In this document: positions 45,640-55,132 of the stretch, one piece after another
Layout of the letters: each line of letters starts with the position of its first letter
How positions within the stretch are numbered: the first letter of the stretch is position 1
Source: CAVZZG01 sp963779685
Lineage (GTDB): Bacteria; Actinomycetota; Thermoleophilia; Gaiellales; F1-60-MAGs149
Direction: 5' to 3'
DNA: 64,000 nucleotides
Assembly: GCA_963779685.1 (NCBI GenBank)
Contig: CAVZZG010000003.1
Location: 2,170,001 to 2,234,000, forward strand
Program-made: the position numbers and the translations under genes
Notes under the pieces: generated by a model
What the model saw: only the letters and a program-made list of their open reading frames with translations
Database searches by the model: none
What the model was told of the DNA's origin: nothing

Positions 45640-46476
45640 CTAGAGCCGGGCGAGGTGGGTTCGCGCGGCCGCGAGGTTGGCGCGGAACGACTCGACGGGC
45701 CGGTCGGCCCAGGCGAACACGGTCACGGTCATCACGTCGTCGAAGGCAACCTCGCGCATGGTGGCGAAGAACTCGTCCCAGTCGATCTCGCCCTGGCCGA
45801 TGTCGAGGTGCTGATGGATGCGCCAGTCACCGGGCGGGTTCACGATCGTCCGCTCCGGGCGGAACGTGTCGGCCAGGTGCACGTGGCCGAGCACGTCGCG
45901 CGAGTACTCGATCATCGCGCGCATGTCGCCGCCCATCGTGAACGTGTGGGGGGCGCAGTAGAGGTAGCGGAGGCGATCCGACCGGACGCCGCGGACGAGG
46001 TCGACCGCCTCGTCGCCGTCCTCGATGAAGTCGTACGGGTGCGGCTCGACGGCCAGGGTGAGACCGTGCCGGTCGAGCAGTGGGACGACGTCCTCGATCG
46101 ACCGCCAGAACGCCGCCTCGGACGCGAACGGGTCGCGCGGATCGCCCGTCAGCTCGGTGTTGAGCCGCTCGCAGCCAAGCTCCACGGCGACCTCGAACGC
46201 CTGCTCGAGATAGCGCACGGCCGCCTGGCGCTCGACCTCGTCCGGGCTCGCCCACGGGTAGACGACGAACAGCGACGCGATGCCGACACCGGTATCGCGG
46301 GAGGCGGACGCGATCCGCGCAACGGCATCGCGCGACACCCGGCGGCCACGGCGCGGCGGCAGCACGTCGAGACGCGGCGGGAGCTCGATGTGCTCGAAGC
46401 CGACGTCGGCGACCACGCGGAACACCTCCGGCATGGGGAGGTCGCGGAGCATGGTGGGATCGACGGCGAGCTTCAC
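45640..46476 (-). CDS. Sugar phosphate isomerase/epimerase-like TIM barrel
   Basis: 278 residues, xylose-isomerase-like AP-endonuclease 2 fold. VFRVVADVGFEHIELPPRLD near residue 18, CERLNTELTGDPRDPFASEA near 102, LTLAVEPHPYDFIEDGDEAV near 137 with the metal Glu, YCAPHTFTMGGDMRAMI near 172 with metal His, GHVHLADTFRP near 196, and DIGQGEIDWDEFF near 223 give the complete metal-site pattern. It should epimerise or isomerise a keto-sugar or an inositol derivative. The GTG start is at 46476. It diverges from the Gfo/Idh/MocA gene that begins the long catabolic operon. Confidence 0.88.
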   Translation of the reverse strand: MKLAVDPTMLRDLPMPEVFRVVADVGFEHIELPPRLDVLPPRRGRRVSRDAVARIASASRDTGVGIASLFVVYPWASPDEVERQAAVRYLEQAFEVAVELGCERLNTELTGDPRDPFASEAAFWRSIEDVVPLLDRHGLTLAVEPHPYDFIEDGDEAVDLVRGVRSDRLRYLYCAPHTFTMGGDMRAMIEYSRDVLGHVHLADTFRPERTIVNPPGDWRIHQHLDIGQGEIDWDEFFATMREVAFDDVMTVTVFAWADRPVESFRANLAAARTHLARL

Positions 46477-46511
46477 CGGGCAGCCGGCGGAACTCTAGAT
46501 GCTCGTCCGGC

Positions 46512-46540
46512 TTGATCGCCGCAAGCGCCGTTGGTACTGT
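46512..46540 (+). promoter_or_regulatory. Predicted promoter of the 46.6-54.4 kb catabolic operon
   Basis: TTGATC (46512-46517) and TACTGT (46535-46540) are separated by 17 bp, a good vegetative-type promoter. The start of transcription would be near 46547, about 40 nt before the ATG of the Gfo/Idh/MocA gene. Confidence 0.55.
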
Positions 46541-46586
46541 CGGCCACGGCGGTTCGCCGGCTGGACCATTCGATTCGAGAGGGCGG

Positions 46587-47666
46587 ATGCGAGTGCGGTT
46601 CGGGTTGATCGGGTGCGGATGGATCGTCGAGCGGTGCCACGCCCCGTCGATGCGACGGGTCGACGAGCTCGAGGTGGTGGCGGTGGCCGACCCGGCCCCG
46701 GGCCGGGCCGAGCTGGTCGGCGGGCAGTTCGGGCTCGACGGCGACCGCTGCCTGACGGACTACCGCGCGCTGCTCGAGCGCGACGACGTCGACGCGGTCA
46801 GCATCGGCACGCCGCCGACCACCCACCGCGACATCATCGAGGCCGCGGCGGCCGCGGGCAAGCACGTGATCTGCGAGAAGCCGATCGCGACGACGCTCGC
46901 CGACGCCGACGCTGCGATCGACGCCGCCGCGACGGCCGGGACCGTGCTCGCGATGTACCACAACTACCTCTACTACCACGGGCCGCGAGTGGCCAGGGAG
47001 CTGATCGACGCCGGCGCCATCGGCGACGTGGTCGCGACCGAGATCCGCGGGCTGGGGCTGCGGCCGTGGGTCGGCAACGACGCCTACCGGCCCGGCTGGA
47101 GGTTCACGGTCGACCAGGGCGGCGGCGGCGCGCTGATGGATGCCGGCGTGCACGCCCTGTACCTGACCGAACTGCTGCACGGCTCGCCGATCGTGGCGGT
47201 CTCCGCGGCCATGCGGAACGAGGACAGCGGCATCGATGCGACCGCGTTCTGCCAGCTGCGGATGGCCTCGGGCGGGATCGCGAGCGTCCACATCGGGTGG
47301 GTCCACGGTGACGCGGGGTTCAGCATCCAGGGCACCGAGGGCTACATGACGTTCGTCTACGACGAGCCCGTCGGCTACTTCGGGTTCCCGGTGCGCGCGA
47401 TCCGCGTGTTCCGCGAAGGCAAGCCGACCGAGACCCGGTACCTGCCGCTCGAGTTCAACGTCATGGAGCCCCAGCTCTACCACGACCTGGTCTCGACCCT
47501 GAGCGGCGCCGCGCCCGCCTACCCCGCCTTCGGCGCCGATGGCCGGCACGCCCTGGAGGTCGCAATAGCGGCCTACGCCGCCGACGCCCGCCGGACCGTC
47601 ATCGACCTGCCGATCCCGCCGAGCGATCCCGTGTACGCGAATGGTCTCGCGGCCCTGCGCGGATGA
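46587..47666 (+). CDS. Gfo/Idh/MocA family oxidoreductase
   Basis: 359 residues. FGLIGCGWIVERCHAPSM is the dinucleotide motif, VICEKPIATTLADADAAIDA near residue 93 has the EKP lysine, and GGGGALMDAGVHALYLTELL near 177 has the active-site Asp and His. It is one of two such enzymes in the window and the first gene of a run of eight same-strand genes that ends with the VOC protein. It should oxidise a sugar or amino-sugar delivered by the transporter encoded downstream. The next gene overlaps its stop by 4 bp. Confidence 0.92.
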   Translation: MRVRFGLIGCGWIVERCHAPSMRRVDELEVVAVADPAPGRAELVGGQFGLDGDRCLTDYRALLERDDVDAVSIGTPPTTHRDIIEAAAAAGKHVICEKPIATTLADADAAIDAAATAGTVLAMYHNYLYYHGPRVARELIDAGAIGDVVATEIRGLGLRPWVGNDAYRPGWRFTVDQGGGGALMDAGVHALYLTELLHGSPIVAVSAAMRNEDSGIDATAFCQLRMASGGIASVHIGWVHGDAGFSIQGTEGYMTFVYDEPVGYFGFPVRAIRVFREGKPTETRYLPLEFNVMEPQLYHDLVSTLSGAAPAYPAFGADGRHALEVAIAAYAADARRTVIDLPIPPSDPVYANGLAALRG

Positions 47667-48602
47667 GGGCGGCGGCCATCCTGACGCTCCCGGCAACGAC
47701 GTTCGCCCAGCTCGACCTGCCCGATCCGCAACCGCGCGACGACGAGGTCGTGCTCGCGATCGAGGCCTGCGGGATCTGCGGGACGGACATCCACATCATG
47801 GAGGGCGGGTCGTACCGGCCGGCACTGCCGTTCGTGCTCGGCCACGAGCCGGTCGGACGCGTGCAGGGCACGGGTGACCTGGTTGCGATCACGCTGTTCG
47901 AGGGGTGCGGAACCTGCAGGGAGTGCGAGCGCGGCGACGCCCGGCTGTGCCAGCGGATGCGATCGATCGCCGGCGTGCTCGACCGCGCCGGCGGATTCGC
48001 CGAGCAGCTGTCGGTGCCCGCCGCGCAGGTGGTCGCCGTCCCGGCGGGCCTGACGGCCGCCGAGGCGGCATCGCTGGTCGACGCCGGACCGACCGCAGCC
48101 AATGCCGTCCGGCGCATCGCCGGCACGTCGGGCGGGTGCGTCGTGATCGGCGGCGGGCCGGTCGGCTTCCTGGTAGCCGAGCTGCTGCGAGCGGAGGGGC
48201 GGCCCGTCACGGTGATCGAGCGCCAGGCGGGTAGGCGCGCCGCGCTCGCGGCGCTGGGGCACGACGCGGTCGCGACGGGCGACGGGCTGCCGTCCGCCGG
48301 ACGTCGTCGTCGACTGCGCGGTGTCGCCCGCCTGGGCGCTGTCGGCCCTGCGCCCGCACGGCACGCTGGTCGTGGTCGGCTACGGACCCGGACTCGACAG
48401 TGCGGCGATCGCCCGCAAGGAGCTGCGCGTGCTCGGCGTCCGCTCCGGGCGTCGCGAGGACCTGGAGCACGCGCTGCGGCTGGCGGCCGATCGCCGGATC
48501 CGCCTGCCGGAGATCACGATGTTCCCGCTCGCCCGGATCGACGAAGCCTTCGCCGCGCTCCGCGCCGGCACCGTCGCCGGCAAGGCCGTGATCGTGCCAT
48601 GA
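47663..48602 (+). CDS. Zinc-dependent MDR alcohol/polyol dehydrogenase with a one-base frameshift
   Basis: The first part (47663 to about 48295) has CGICGTDIHIMEGG with catalytic zinc Cys near residue 36, VLGHEPVGRV, the structural-zinc lobe CGTCRECERGDARLC near residue 86, and Rossmann GGGPVGFLVAELLRAEG. The second part, in the next frame (DVVVDCAVSPAWALSALRPH to VAGKAVIVP), ends at 48602. Removing one base near 48293-48299 gives 312 residues, a little short for the family. It would oxidise a sugar alcohol or threonine-like substrate with NAD. ATGA coupling to the Gfo/Idh/MocA gene upstream suggests consecutive steps. Confidence 0.82.
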
Positions 48603-48621
48603 CCATGGAAGGGGTCGAGTC

Positions 48622-49974
48622 GTGAAGCTCGCCGTGATCGGGGGCGGCGGATTCCGCATGCCCGCGCTGTACACCTCGCTGCTCGAGGCGGCCGATCGTC
48701 TCGGGATCGACGAGCTGGTGCTGCACGACAGCGCCGCAGACCGGCTCGATCGGGTCGCCCTCGTCCTCGAGGGCCTCGAACAGGAGCGCGGCAGCCGCTT
48801 GCCGCGCCGGGCGACCACCTCGCTCGAGGACGCCATCGACGGCGCCGACTTCGTGTACTGCGCGGTGCGCGCCGACGGCGTCGACGCACGCCTCGTGGAC
48901 GAGACGGTGCCGGTCGCCCACGGCGTGATCGGGCAGGAGACGACCGGGCCGGGCGGGATCGCGTTCGCGTTGCGCACCGTTCCGGTGATGCAGTCGATCG
49001 CGAAGGTCGTCGCGGCGCGTGCGCCGCGGGCCTACGTCGTCAACTTCACGAACCCGGCCGGGCTGGTCACCGAGGCCATGCAGCGGGTGCTGGGCGACCG
49101 CGTGATCGGCATCTGCGACGCCCCGCCCGACCTCTGCCGGCGGGTTGCCGCGGCGGTCGACCGCCCGCGCGACCGGGTCAGGTTCGAGTACGCCGGCCTG
49201 AACCACCTCGGCTGGATCACCGGCGTCTACGACCATGGCGTCGACCTGCTGCCGGGCCTCCTGGCCGACGGTGTCCGACTGGCCGCGATGGAGGAGGGCA
49301 AGCTGTTCGGCGTCGAGTGGCTGCGCACCCTCGGCGCGATCCCGAACGAGTACCTCTACTACTACTACCACTCGCGAGAGGCCGCCCGCACCATGCAGGA
49401 GCACGGCACCCGCGCGGCCTTCCTGGCGGAGCAGCAGGCCGGCTTCTACGCCGACGCGCCGACCACGCCCGAGACCGCCCTGGCGGCGTGGCGGGCGACG
49501 AAGCAGCGGCGCGAGCAGACCTACATGATCGATGCCCTGGCGGCCCGCGGAGCAGATACGCAGGAGGTCGAGAGCGAGCGCGCCGAGAGCGGCGGCGGCG
49601 GCTACGGCGAGGTCGCCATCGGCGTCGTCGAGGCCATCGCCACCGGCCGGCCGCGCCTGATGATCCTGAACGTCGCCAACGGGGCCACGCTGCCGTTCCT
49701 CGACGCTGCGGCGGTGGTCGAGGTGACCTGCGTGGTCGCGGCCGACGGCGCCCGGCCGTTGTCGGCGGCCACGCTGCCCGGCCATGCGCGAGGGCTGGTC
49801 GAATCGGTCAAGGCCGTCGAGCGGCTGGCCATCGACGCCGCCGAGCAGGGCTCCCGGCGTCTCGCCCACCAGGCGCTGGCGCTGCATCCGCTCGTCCTGT
49901 CCGTCGACACCGCGACCGCGATCCTCGACGACTACCTGGCGGGCCACCCGTCGCTGGCGGCGGCCCTGGCATGA
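48622..49974 (+). CDS. Glycoside hydrolase family 4 (6-phospho-beta-glucosidase-like), copy 1
   Basis: 450 residues from GTG 48622. The NAD-binding N-terminus is VKLAVIGGGGFRMPALYTSL, then GVIGQETTGPGGIAFALRTV near residue 107, NFTNPAGLVTEAM near 141, ICDAPPDLCRR near 163 with the Mn-binding Cys, and YAGLNHLGWITGVY near 192 with the Mn-binding His. GH4 enzymes use NAD+ and Mn2+ in a redox-elimination mechanism, often on 6-phospho-glycosides. The PfkB kinase starts in its stop codon (ATGA), suggesting the two steps are linked. No PTS genes are nearby. Confidence 0.9.
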   Translation: MKLAVIGGGGFRMPALYTSLLEAADRLGIDELVLHDSAADRLDRVALVLEGLEQERGSRLPRRATTSLEDAIDGADFVYCAVRADGVDARLVDETVPVAHGVIGQETTGPGGIAFALRTVPVMQSIAKVVAARAPRAYVVNFTNPAGLVTEAMQRVLGDRVIGICDAPPDLCRRVAAAVDRPRDRVRFEYAGLNHLGWITGVYDHGVDLLPGLLADGVRLAAMEEGKLFGVEWLRTLGAIPNEYLYYYYHSREAARTMQEHGTRAAFLAEQQAGFYADAPTTPETALAAWRATKQRREQTYMIDALAARGADTQEVESERAESGGGGYGEVAIGVVEAIATGRPRLMILNVANGATLPFLDAAAVVEVTCVVAADGARPLSAATLPGHARGLVESVKAVERLAIDAAEQGSRRLAHQALALHPLVLSVDTATAILDDYLAGHPSLAAALA

Positions 49975-50900
49975 CCTACGACGTGCTCTGCCTCGGGCGG
50001 CCCTTCCTCGACCTGGTCTTCACCGGGCTCGAGGAGCTGCCCGGGCCGGGCATCGAGGTCGACGCCGAGGCGCTGCACATCTCGGCCGGGGGCATCGCGA
50101 ACACCGTCGTGGGCCTGCACCGGCTGGGGCTGGCGACGGCGCTGGTGGGACCGCGCGGCCGCGACCTCGCCGGCCGCGAGATCGCCCGGCTGCTGGCCGA
50201 GGAGGGCGTCGACTGGCTGGGGCCGGAGGTGCCGCACTCCGGCCTGACGGTGGCGATCCCGATCGGCAGCGAGCGGACGATGCTGACGTTCGACCCGGCC
50301 GGCGAGGCGCCCGACCCGGACCAGCTCGAGGCTCTGGCGCCCCGCGCCGTCGCCGGCGACCACCCGGAGATCGCGGTCGCGGGCGCCCGCCGCTACGTCG
50401 GCGCCGGCTACGTCGACGCCAGCGCGGCCGCCGGCAACCCGGCGGCGGTGATCGGCCGCGGCGACACGCTGATCGTCAACGAGCTGGAGGCGACGATCCT
50501 GACCGGCGCCCCGGATGCCGAGGCCGCCTGCATTGCGCTGACCGCGCACGTCCCGACGGCGGTCGTGACGGTCGGCGCGGCCGGAGCGATGGCCTGCGAC
50601 GGTGGCCCGGTGCGACGCGCGACCCCGCCGCCCGGGCCCGTCATCGACACGCTGGGCGCCGGCGATCTCTTCACGGCCGCCTACATCTGGGCGGACCTCG
50701 CGGGGCTCTCGCTGCAGGAGCGACTCAACTGGGCCGTGCTTTTCGCGTCGCTATCCGTCAGAGTACCGACCACGCTCGGCGGCGCCCCGCGTCTCGAGCG
50801 ACTGCTGGAGGAGGGTCGGACACTCGGCCTGGTCGCCCCGGGCGACCGAGCAGTGCAGCACCAAACCACGAAGGAGGGAGAGGAGCATGCAAGGAGGTAG
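49971..50900 (+). CDS. PfkB/ribokinase family sugar kinase
   Basis: 309 residues. VLCLGRPFLDLVFTGLEELP at the start and HISAGGIANTVVGLHRLGLA near residue 37 form the substrate site. VIDTLGAGDLFTAAYIWADL near 224 holds the anion hole and catalytic Asp. It phosphorylates a sugar, sugar acid or nucleoside hydroxymethyl group with ATP. It is translationally coupled to the upstream GH4 gene by ATGA, and its last 14 bp overlap the start of the next binding-protein gene. That position suggests it acts on a transported sugar or on the GH4 product. Confidence 0.9.
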   Translation: MTYDVLCLGRPFLDLVFTGLEELPGPGIEVDAEALHISAGGIANTVVGLHRLGLATALVGPRGRDLAGREIARLLAEEGVDWLGPEVPHSGLTVAIPIGSERTMLTFDPAGEAPDPDQLEALAPRAVAGDHPEIAVAGARRYVGAGYVDASAAAGNPAAVIGRGDTLIVNELEATILTGAPDAEAACIALTAHVPTAVVTVGAAGAMACDGGPVRRATPPPGPVIDTLGAGDLFTAAYIWADLAGLSLQERLNWAVLFASLSVRVPTTLGGAPRLERLLEEGRTLGLVAPGDRAVQHQTTKEGEEHARR

Positions 50901-52271
50901 AGGGAGCGGCAGGAGGCTTCGGAGGTGGCACATCGCCACCGCGGCGGCCGCGGTCGCCGCACTCGCCGCGGCCTGCGGCACACCGGGCTCGAGCTCGAGC
51001 TCGTCGTCCGGTACCACCGCCGCGGCGCCGCAAGCAGCGCGTCCACGGAGCCGGTCACGCTCAAGACCCTGGACGCGCTCCACGATCCCGGCCCGGACGC
51101 GACCCAGAAGTCGATCATCAAGGCCTTCGAGGCCGCGCACCCGAACATCACGATCAGCCGGACGTCGCTGCAGTTCAACGACTTCATCAACACGGTCAAG
51201 CTGACCCTCTCGTCGTCCGATGCGCCCGACGCGTCGGAAGGCAACCAGGGCCCGCAGATCGACGGCGCGCTGGTCAAGGGCGGGCTGATCAAGCCGCTCA
51301 CCGACTACTACGCGAAGTTCGGCTGGGACAAGCTGTGGACGCCCACCACGCTCGCCCCCAACAGCTACTCGAACGACGGCACGCAGTTCGGCACCGGCAC
51401 CCTCTGGGGCATCTCGTCCAGGGCCGAGATCGTGGGCGTGTACTACAACAAGAAGCTCCTCGCCGCACTCGGCAAGAGCGTGCCCACCACGTTCGCCGAG
51501 TTCGAGGACATCCTCGCCGCGTCGAAGGCGGCCGGCCAGACGCCGATCATGGTCGGCAACCTCGACAAGTACCCGGCCGGCCACATGTTCATGGAGCTGA
51601 GCGACCACTACTCGACCCCCGACGCGATCCGCAACTGGGTCTTCGGTAGGCCCGGCGCGACGATCGACAATCCGGCCGAGCAGCAGGCCGCCGCCAAGAT
51701 GGCGGATTGGGCCAAGAAGGGGTACTTCGAGAAGGACTACAACAGCGTCAGCGACACCGACGGCCAGGCCCAGTTCGCCAAGGGCGGCATGCTGTTCTCG
51801 ATCAGCGGACCGTGGCAGAACGGTGGCTACGTCACCGGACTCGGCGCCGACGGGGTCGGCTTCTTCCTGCTGCCGCCCGAGAACGCCGGCGACCCGGTCA
51901 AGGCCACCGGTGCGGTGTCGCTGCCGAACCACATCGTCGCCTCCACGAAGCACGAGGCGGAGGCAGCCGAGTGGCTGAACTTCCTCTCCAGCGAGCCGGC
52001 GGCGGAGATCATCCTCAAGGGCGGCGACCTCCCGGCCCGTCCGCTGGACACCCTGCCTGCGGGTGTGAGCCCGGACTCGTCGATCGCCTCGATCGTCGCG
52101 GCCTGGAAGACGGTGAGCTCGAGCCCGAACCTGTGTCCGTACATGGACTGGGCGACGGCGACGATGTACGACACGATGTTCGGCGGGCTCCAGCAGGTGA
52201 TGAGCGGCAAGATGACGCCCGCCGACTTCACGAAGAACCTCCAGGCCGAGTGGGCGAAGAGCCACGGATGA
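50887..52271 (+). CDS. Sugar ABC transporter substrate-binding lipoprotein (copy 2), frame changes in the linker
   Basis: AAGGAGGGAGAGGAG lies just before ATG 50887. The signal peptide ends in the lipobox LAAACGT near residue 29, followed by a poly-Ser linker. That frame is lost near 51030: the mature domain from EPVTLKTLDALHDPG to 52271 is in a frame that needs one added base (or two removed) to join. Corrected length is about 461 residues. The mature part (TQFGTGTLWGISSRAEIVGV, GGDLPARPLDTLP) is a family 1 sugar-binding protein close to copy 1 at 41331. The two permease genes follow directly, so this is their cognate binding protein. Confidence 0.85.
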
Positions 52272-52278
52272 TCGGCCT

Positions 52279-53229
52279 GTGACGATCGAAGCGACCGAAG
52301 CTCCCCGCCCGCACGTCGGGCGGGGAGCGACGACGCGACGTCGCCCCCGGCGCAAGGGTCGTGCGCCGGGGGCCCCGCGACTCGTCGGGCTGGTGTACCT
52401 GGCGCCTGCTCTGGTGGCCTACCTCGTGCTGGTCATGGCGCCGATCGGCAACAACGTCTGGCTGTCGCTGTTCAACTGGGACGGGGTCACCCCGGGCATC
52501 TGGGTCGGCCTCAAGAACTACTCGTCCGTCCTGAACGACCCCCAGATCCGCGGCGCGTTCTACCACTCGCTCGTCCTCGTCTTCTTCTACTCGTTCCTGC
52601 CGGTCATGATCGGGCTGCTGCTGGCGGCCGCCATGTCGCACATCCACGTGCGGGGCCTGGCCGGGTTCCGCACGGTCCTGTTCCTGCCGCAGGTCATCTC
52701 CACCGTCGTCGTCGCCATCTCGTTCCGCTGGATGTACGCCGACCAGGGGCCGATCAACCAGCTGCTACGGCTCATCGGGCTCGACAGCATCACCCGCGGC
52801 TGGCTGGGCGACTTCGACTACGCGCTCTACGCCGTCGGCCTGATCGGCACCTGGATCTCCGCCGGTCTCTGCATGGTGCTGCTGATGGCGGGCGTGCAGA
52901 GGATCCCGGTCAGCCTCTACGAGGCGGCCCGCGTCGACGGCTGCGGCCCCGTGCGCGAGTTCTTCGCGATCACGCTGCCCGGACTCCGTAACGAGCTCGC
53001 CGTCGTGCTCACGCTGACGATGATCGCCGCCCTGCGATCGTTCGACGTGATCTACGTGACGACGCAGGGAGGACCCGGCGACGAGACGCTCGTGCCGTCG
53101 ATGATGGTCTACCGGGATGCCTTCCGCAACAACCTGGTGGGCATGGCCTCGGCCATCGCCGTGGTCCTGACCGTGATCATCCTCGCCGTCACGTTCGTGA
53201 TCACGCGCGTCGTGGAGGACCGGCAATGA
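52279..53229 (+). CDS. Sugar ABC transporter permease (MalF/UgpA type)
   Basis: 316 residues. A 35-residue basic N-terminal tail precedes six membrane helices (first LVGLVYLAPALVAYLVLVMA). The EAA loop, YEAARVDGCGPVREFFAITL, near residue 214 is the contact with the ATPase. GLKNYSSVLNDPQIRGAFYH near 73 is typical of carbohydrate importers. The GTG start is 7 bp after the binding-protein stop, and its stop overlaps the second permease by 4 bp. No ATPase follows, so the subunit at 40039-41214 or a remote one must energise it. Confidence 0.93.
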   Translation: MTIEATEAPRPHVGRGATTRRRPRRKGRAPGAPRLVGLVYLAPALVAYLVLVMAPIGNNVWLSLFNWDGVTPGIWVGLKNYSSVLNDPQIRGAFYHSLVLVFFYSFLPVMIGLLLAAAMSHIHVRGLAGFRTVLFLPQVISTVVVAISFRWMYADQGPINQLLRLIGLDSITRGWLGDFDYALYAVGLIGTWISAGLCMVLLMAGVQRIPVSLYEAARVDGCGPVREFFAITLPGLRNELAVVLTLTMIAALRSFDVIYVTTQGGPGDETLVPSMMVYRDAFRNNLVGMASAIAVVLTVIILAVTFVITRVVEDRQ

Positions 53230-54050
53230 GCACGCGCATCGACCGGGTCGTGACGTACTCGATCCTGATCATGTTCTCCGTCATCGCCCTCACGCCGCTG
53301 CTGCTGATCGTGCTCGAGGGCATGCATCCGGCGGGCGAGCTGCAGAGCGGATTCTCGTTCCCGGACAGCATCAACTTCGACACCTACCGCGAGGCGTGGA
53401 CGGTGGGCCATTTCGGCACCTACCTGCAGAACAGCCTGATCGTCGCCGTGGCGGTCGTGGTCGGGGCGACGGTGCTGTCCGTACCGGCCGGGTATGCCCT
53501 GGGTGCGATGGAGACGCCGTTGCGCGACTGGATCTTCTACCTCTTCCTGCTCGGACTCGTCATCCCGTACGAGGCCATGCTCGTGCCCCTGTACTACACG
53601 TTCCGCGATCTCGGCCTGACCGAATCGCTGTGGTCGCTGATCCTGCCGCAGGTCGGCCTGTCGCTGTCATTCGGCATCTTCTGGATGCGGGCGTTCTTCC
53701 TGTCGTCGCCACGCGAGCTGGTCGAGGCGGCGCGGATCGACGGCGCGCGCAGCCCCACCGTCTTGATGCGGGTCCTGCTCCCGCTCGCGCGGCCCGCGAT
53801 CACGACGATGATGGTGCTGCTGTTCCTCTTCACCTGGAACGAGTTCCTGCTCGCCCTGGTGATGGTGAACGCCTCGGACGGCGCTCGCACCGCACCGCTG
53901 GGCCTCTCGAACTTCTCGGGGCGCCACGGCACCGACATCCCGAGCCTGGCGGCCGGCTCCGTGATCGTGGCACTGCCGGTGGTGATCGTCTACCTGTTCC
54001 TGCAGCGCAGTTTCATCCGCGGCATGCTGAGCGGCGCCGTGAAGGGCTGA
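53226..54050 (+). CDS. Sugar ABC transporter permease (MalG/UgpE type)
   Basis: 274 residues, six helices, first YSILIMFSVIALTPLLLIVL. The EAA loop, VEAARIDGARSPTVLMRVLL, lies near residue 164. LVIPYEAMLVPLYYTFRDLG near 115 is the MalG-type hallmark between helices 3 and 4. It pairs with the permease upstream (4-bp overlap) to form the channel for the sugar bound by the 50887 lipoprotein. The VOC gene begins 1 bp after its stop. Confidence 0.93.
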   Translation: MSTRIDRVVTYSILIMFSVIALTPLLLIVLEGMHPAGELQSGFSFPDSINFDTYREAWTVGHFGTYLQNSLIVAVAVVVGATVLSVPAGYALGAMETPLRDWIFYLFLLGLVIPYEAMLVPLYYTFRDLGLTESLWSLILPQVGLSLSFGIFWMRAFFLSSPRELVEAARIDGARSPTVLMRVLLPLARPAITTMMVLLFLFTWNEFLLALVMVNASDGARTAPLGLSNFSGRHGTDIPSLAAGSVIVALPVVIVYLFLQRSFIRGMLSGAVKG

Positions 54051-54051
54051 G

Positions 54052-54411
54052 ATGGAAGGCATCGACCGCGCCCAGTTCGACCACGTCGGCTTCGTCACCG
54101 ACACGCCCCAGCCGGGCGAGATCGAGATTCCCTCCGAGCAGTGCTGGGTGACCGACCCTCGCGACCATCCGGCGAGCATCGAGTGGATCCGGTTCGCCGA
54201 GGGCAGCCCGTTCCGCGACGACCGGCCGCACGTGGCCTTCCGCGTGCCCGACATCGAGGCGGCCGTGGCCGGGCAGAAGGTGCTCGTGCCGCCGACGGCG
54301 ACCGGCAAGGGCGGGAAGTACGCGTTCGTCGAAGGGCCCGACGGCGGGGTCGTCGAGTTCCTCGAGTACGACGATCCCGACCGGCCCGGCTGGGCCGGTC
54401 GTCAGCCGTAG
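54052..54411 (+). CDS. VOC (glyoxalase/bleomycin resistance) superfamily protein
   Basis: 119 residues. The chain opens QFDHVGFVTDTPQPGEI and closes VEGPDGGVVEFLEYDDPDRP, the beta-alpha-beta-beta-beta repeats of the vicinal-oxygen-chelate fold, with a metal-binding His near residue 10 and Glu near 106. HVAFRVPDIEAAVAGQKVLV marks the second module. It probably isomerises or lyses a small metabolite from the pathway of this operon, of which it is the last gene. Convergent with nagB, overlapping by 10 bp. Confidence 0.82.
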   Translation: MEGIDRAQFDHVGFVTDTPQPGEIEIPSEQCWVTDPRDHPASIEWIRFAEGSPFRDDRPHVAFRVPDIEAAVAGQKVLVPPTATGKGGKYAFVEGPDGGVVEFLEYDDPDRPGWAGRQP

Positions 54412-55115
54412 GCGGCTGGATCCGCGAGCACGATCACGTCGCCGGCCGCGCCGCGGAGCAGCGACGCCGGAACGTCCGGCGTGAAGTCACCGGACAGCGT
54501 GCGGGCGAGGATCTCGCGCTTGCGCTCGCCGGTCACGACGAGCACGGTGCGCCGCGCTGCGAGGATCGCCGTCATCCCCGTCGTCAGCGCCCGCCGGGGG
54601 ACGTCCGTCTCGCTGCCCCAGTAGGCCGCGTTGGAGACGATGCTCTCCGGCGTCAGCTCGACGACGCGGCTGGGGGCGTCGGCGGGTGACGGCGGCTCGT
54701 TGAAGCCGAGGTGGCCGTTCGGACCGAGGCCGAGGATCGCGAGATCGATGCCGCCGAGACCTTCGATCGCGGCGTCGTGCGCCGCCCCCAGCTCGTCGGG
54801 CCTGGCGGCGAGGCCATCGAGGGCGAGCACCCGGTCGCCGGGAATCGCGAGCGGCTCGAGCAGCGAACGCCGCATCCAGCCGTAGAGCGAGCGGCGGTCG
54901 CCCTGCCCGATGTCGAGGTACTCGTCCAGCTGCACGACCCGCACGCCTTGGGGCGCGGGCCCGTCGGCCGCAGCCAGCTCGTAGCCGCGCATCGGCGTCG
55001 ACCCGGTGGCGGCCAGCAGCACCGGCGCCGGTCGCAGGGTCAGGGTCTCGCGCAGCAGCTGGGCGAGCCGCCGGCTCACCGCCTCGTGATCGGACTGCAC
55101 CTCGACCGTGAGCAC
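54402..55115 (-). CDS. nagB: Glucosamine-6-phosphate deaminase-like protein (NagB family)
   Basis: 237 residues. LLAATGSTPMRGYELAAAD near residue 33 is the phosphate loop. RVVQLDEYLDIGQGDRRSLY near 59 and ILGLGPNGHLGFNEPPSPAD near 127 are the NagB active-site blocks (Asp, His, Glu), the second reading GPNGH where E. coli has GVDGH. SETDVPRRALTTGMTAILAA matches the ring-opening and lid region. It converts GlcN-6-P to fructose-6-P and ammonia. The GTG start has TAGCTT exactly 6 nt upstream (leaderless). Only 17 bp separate it from the divergent GH4 gene, tying it to amino-sugar use. Confidence 0.85.
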   Translation of the reverse strand: MLTVEVQSDHEAVSRRLAQLLRETLTLRPAPVLLAATGSTPMRGYELAAADGPAPQGVRVVQLDEYLDIGQGDRRSLYGWMRRSLLEPLAIPGDRVLALDGLAARPDELGAAHDAAIEGLGGIDLAILGLGPNGHLGFNEPPSPADAPSRVVELTPESIVSNAAYWGSETDVPRRALTTGMTAILAARRTVLVVTGERKREILARTLSGDFTPDVPASLLRGAAGDVIVLADPAAYG

Positions 55116-55121
55116 TCCGTC

Positions 55122-55127
55122 AAGCTA
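55122..55127 (-). promoter_or_regulatory. Leaderless -10 element of nagB
   Basis: On the minus strand TAGCTT is followed by gacgga (6 nt) and the GTG start of nagB. It lies inside the 17-bp space to the divergent GH4 gene, so the promoters of the two genes must overlap each other's coding sequence. Confidence 0.5.
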
Positions 55128-55132
55128 CCGCA

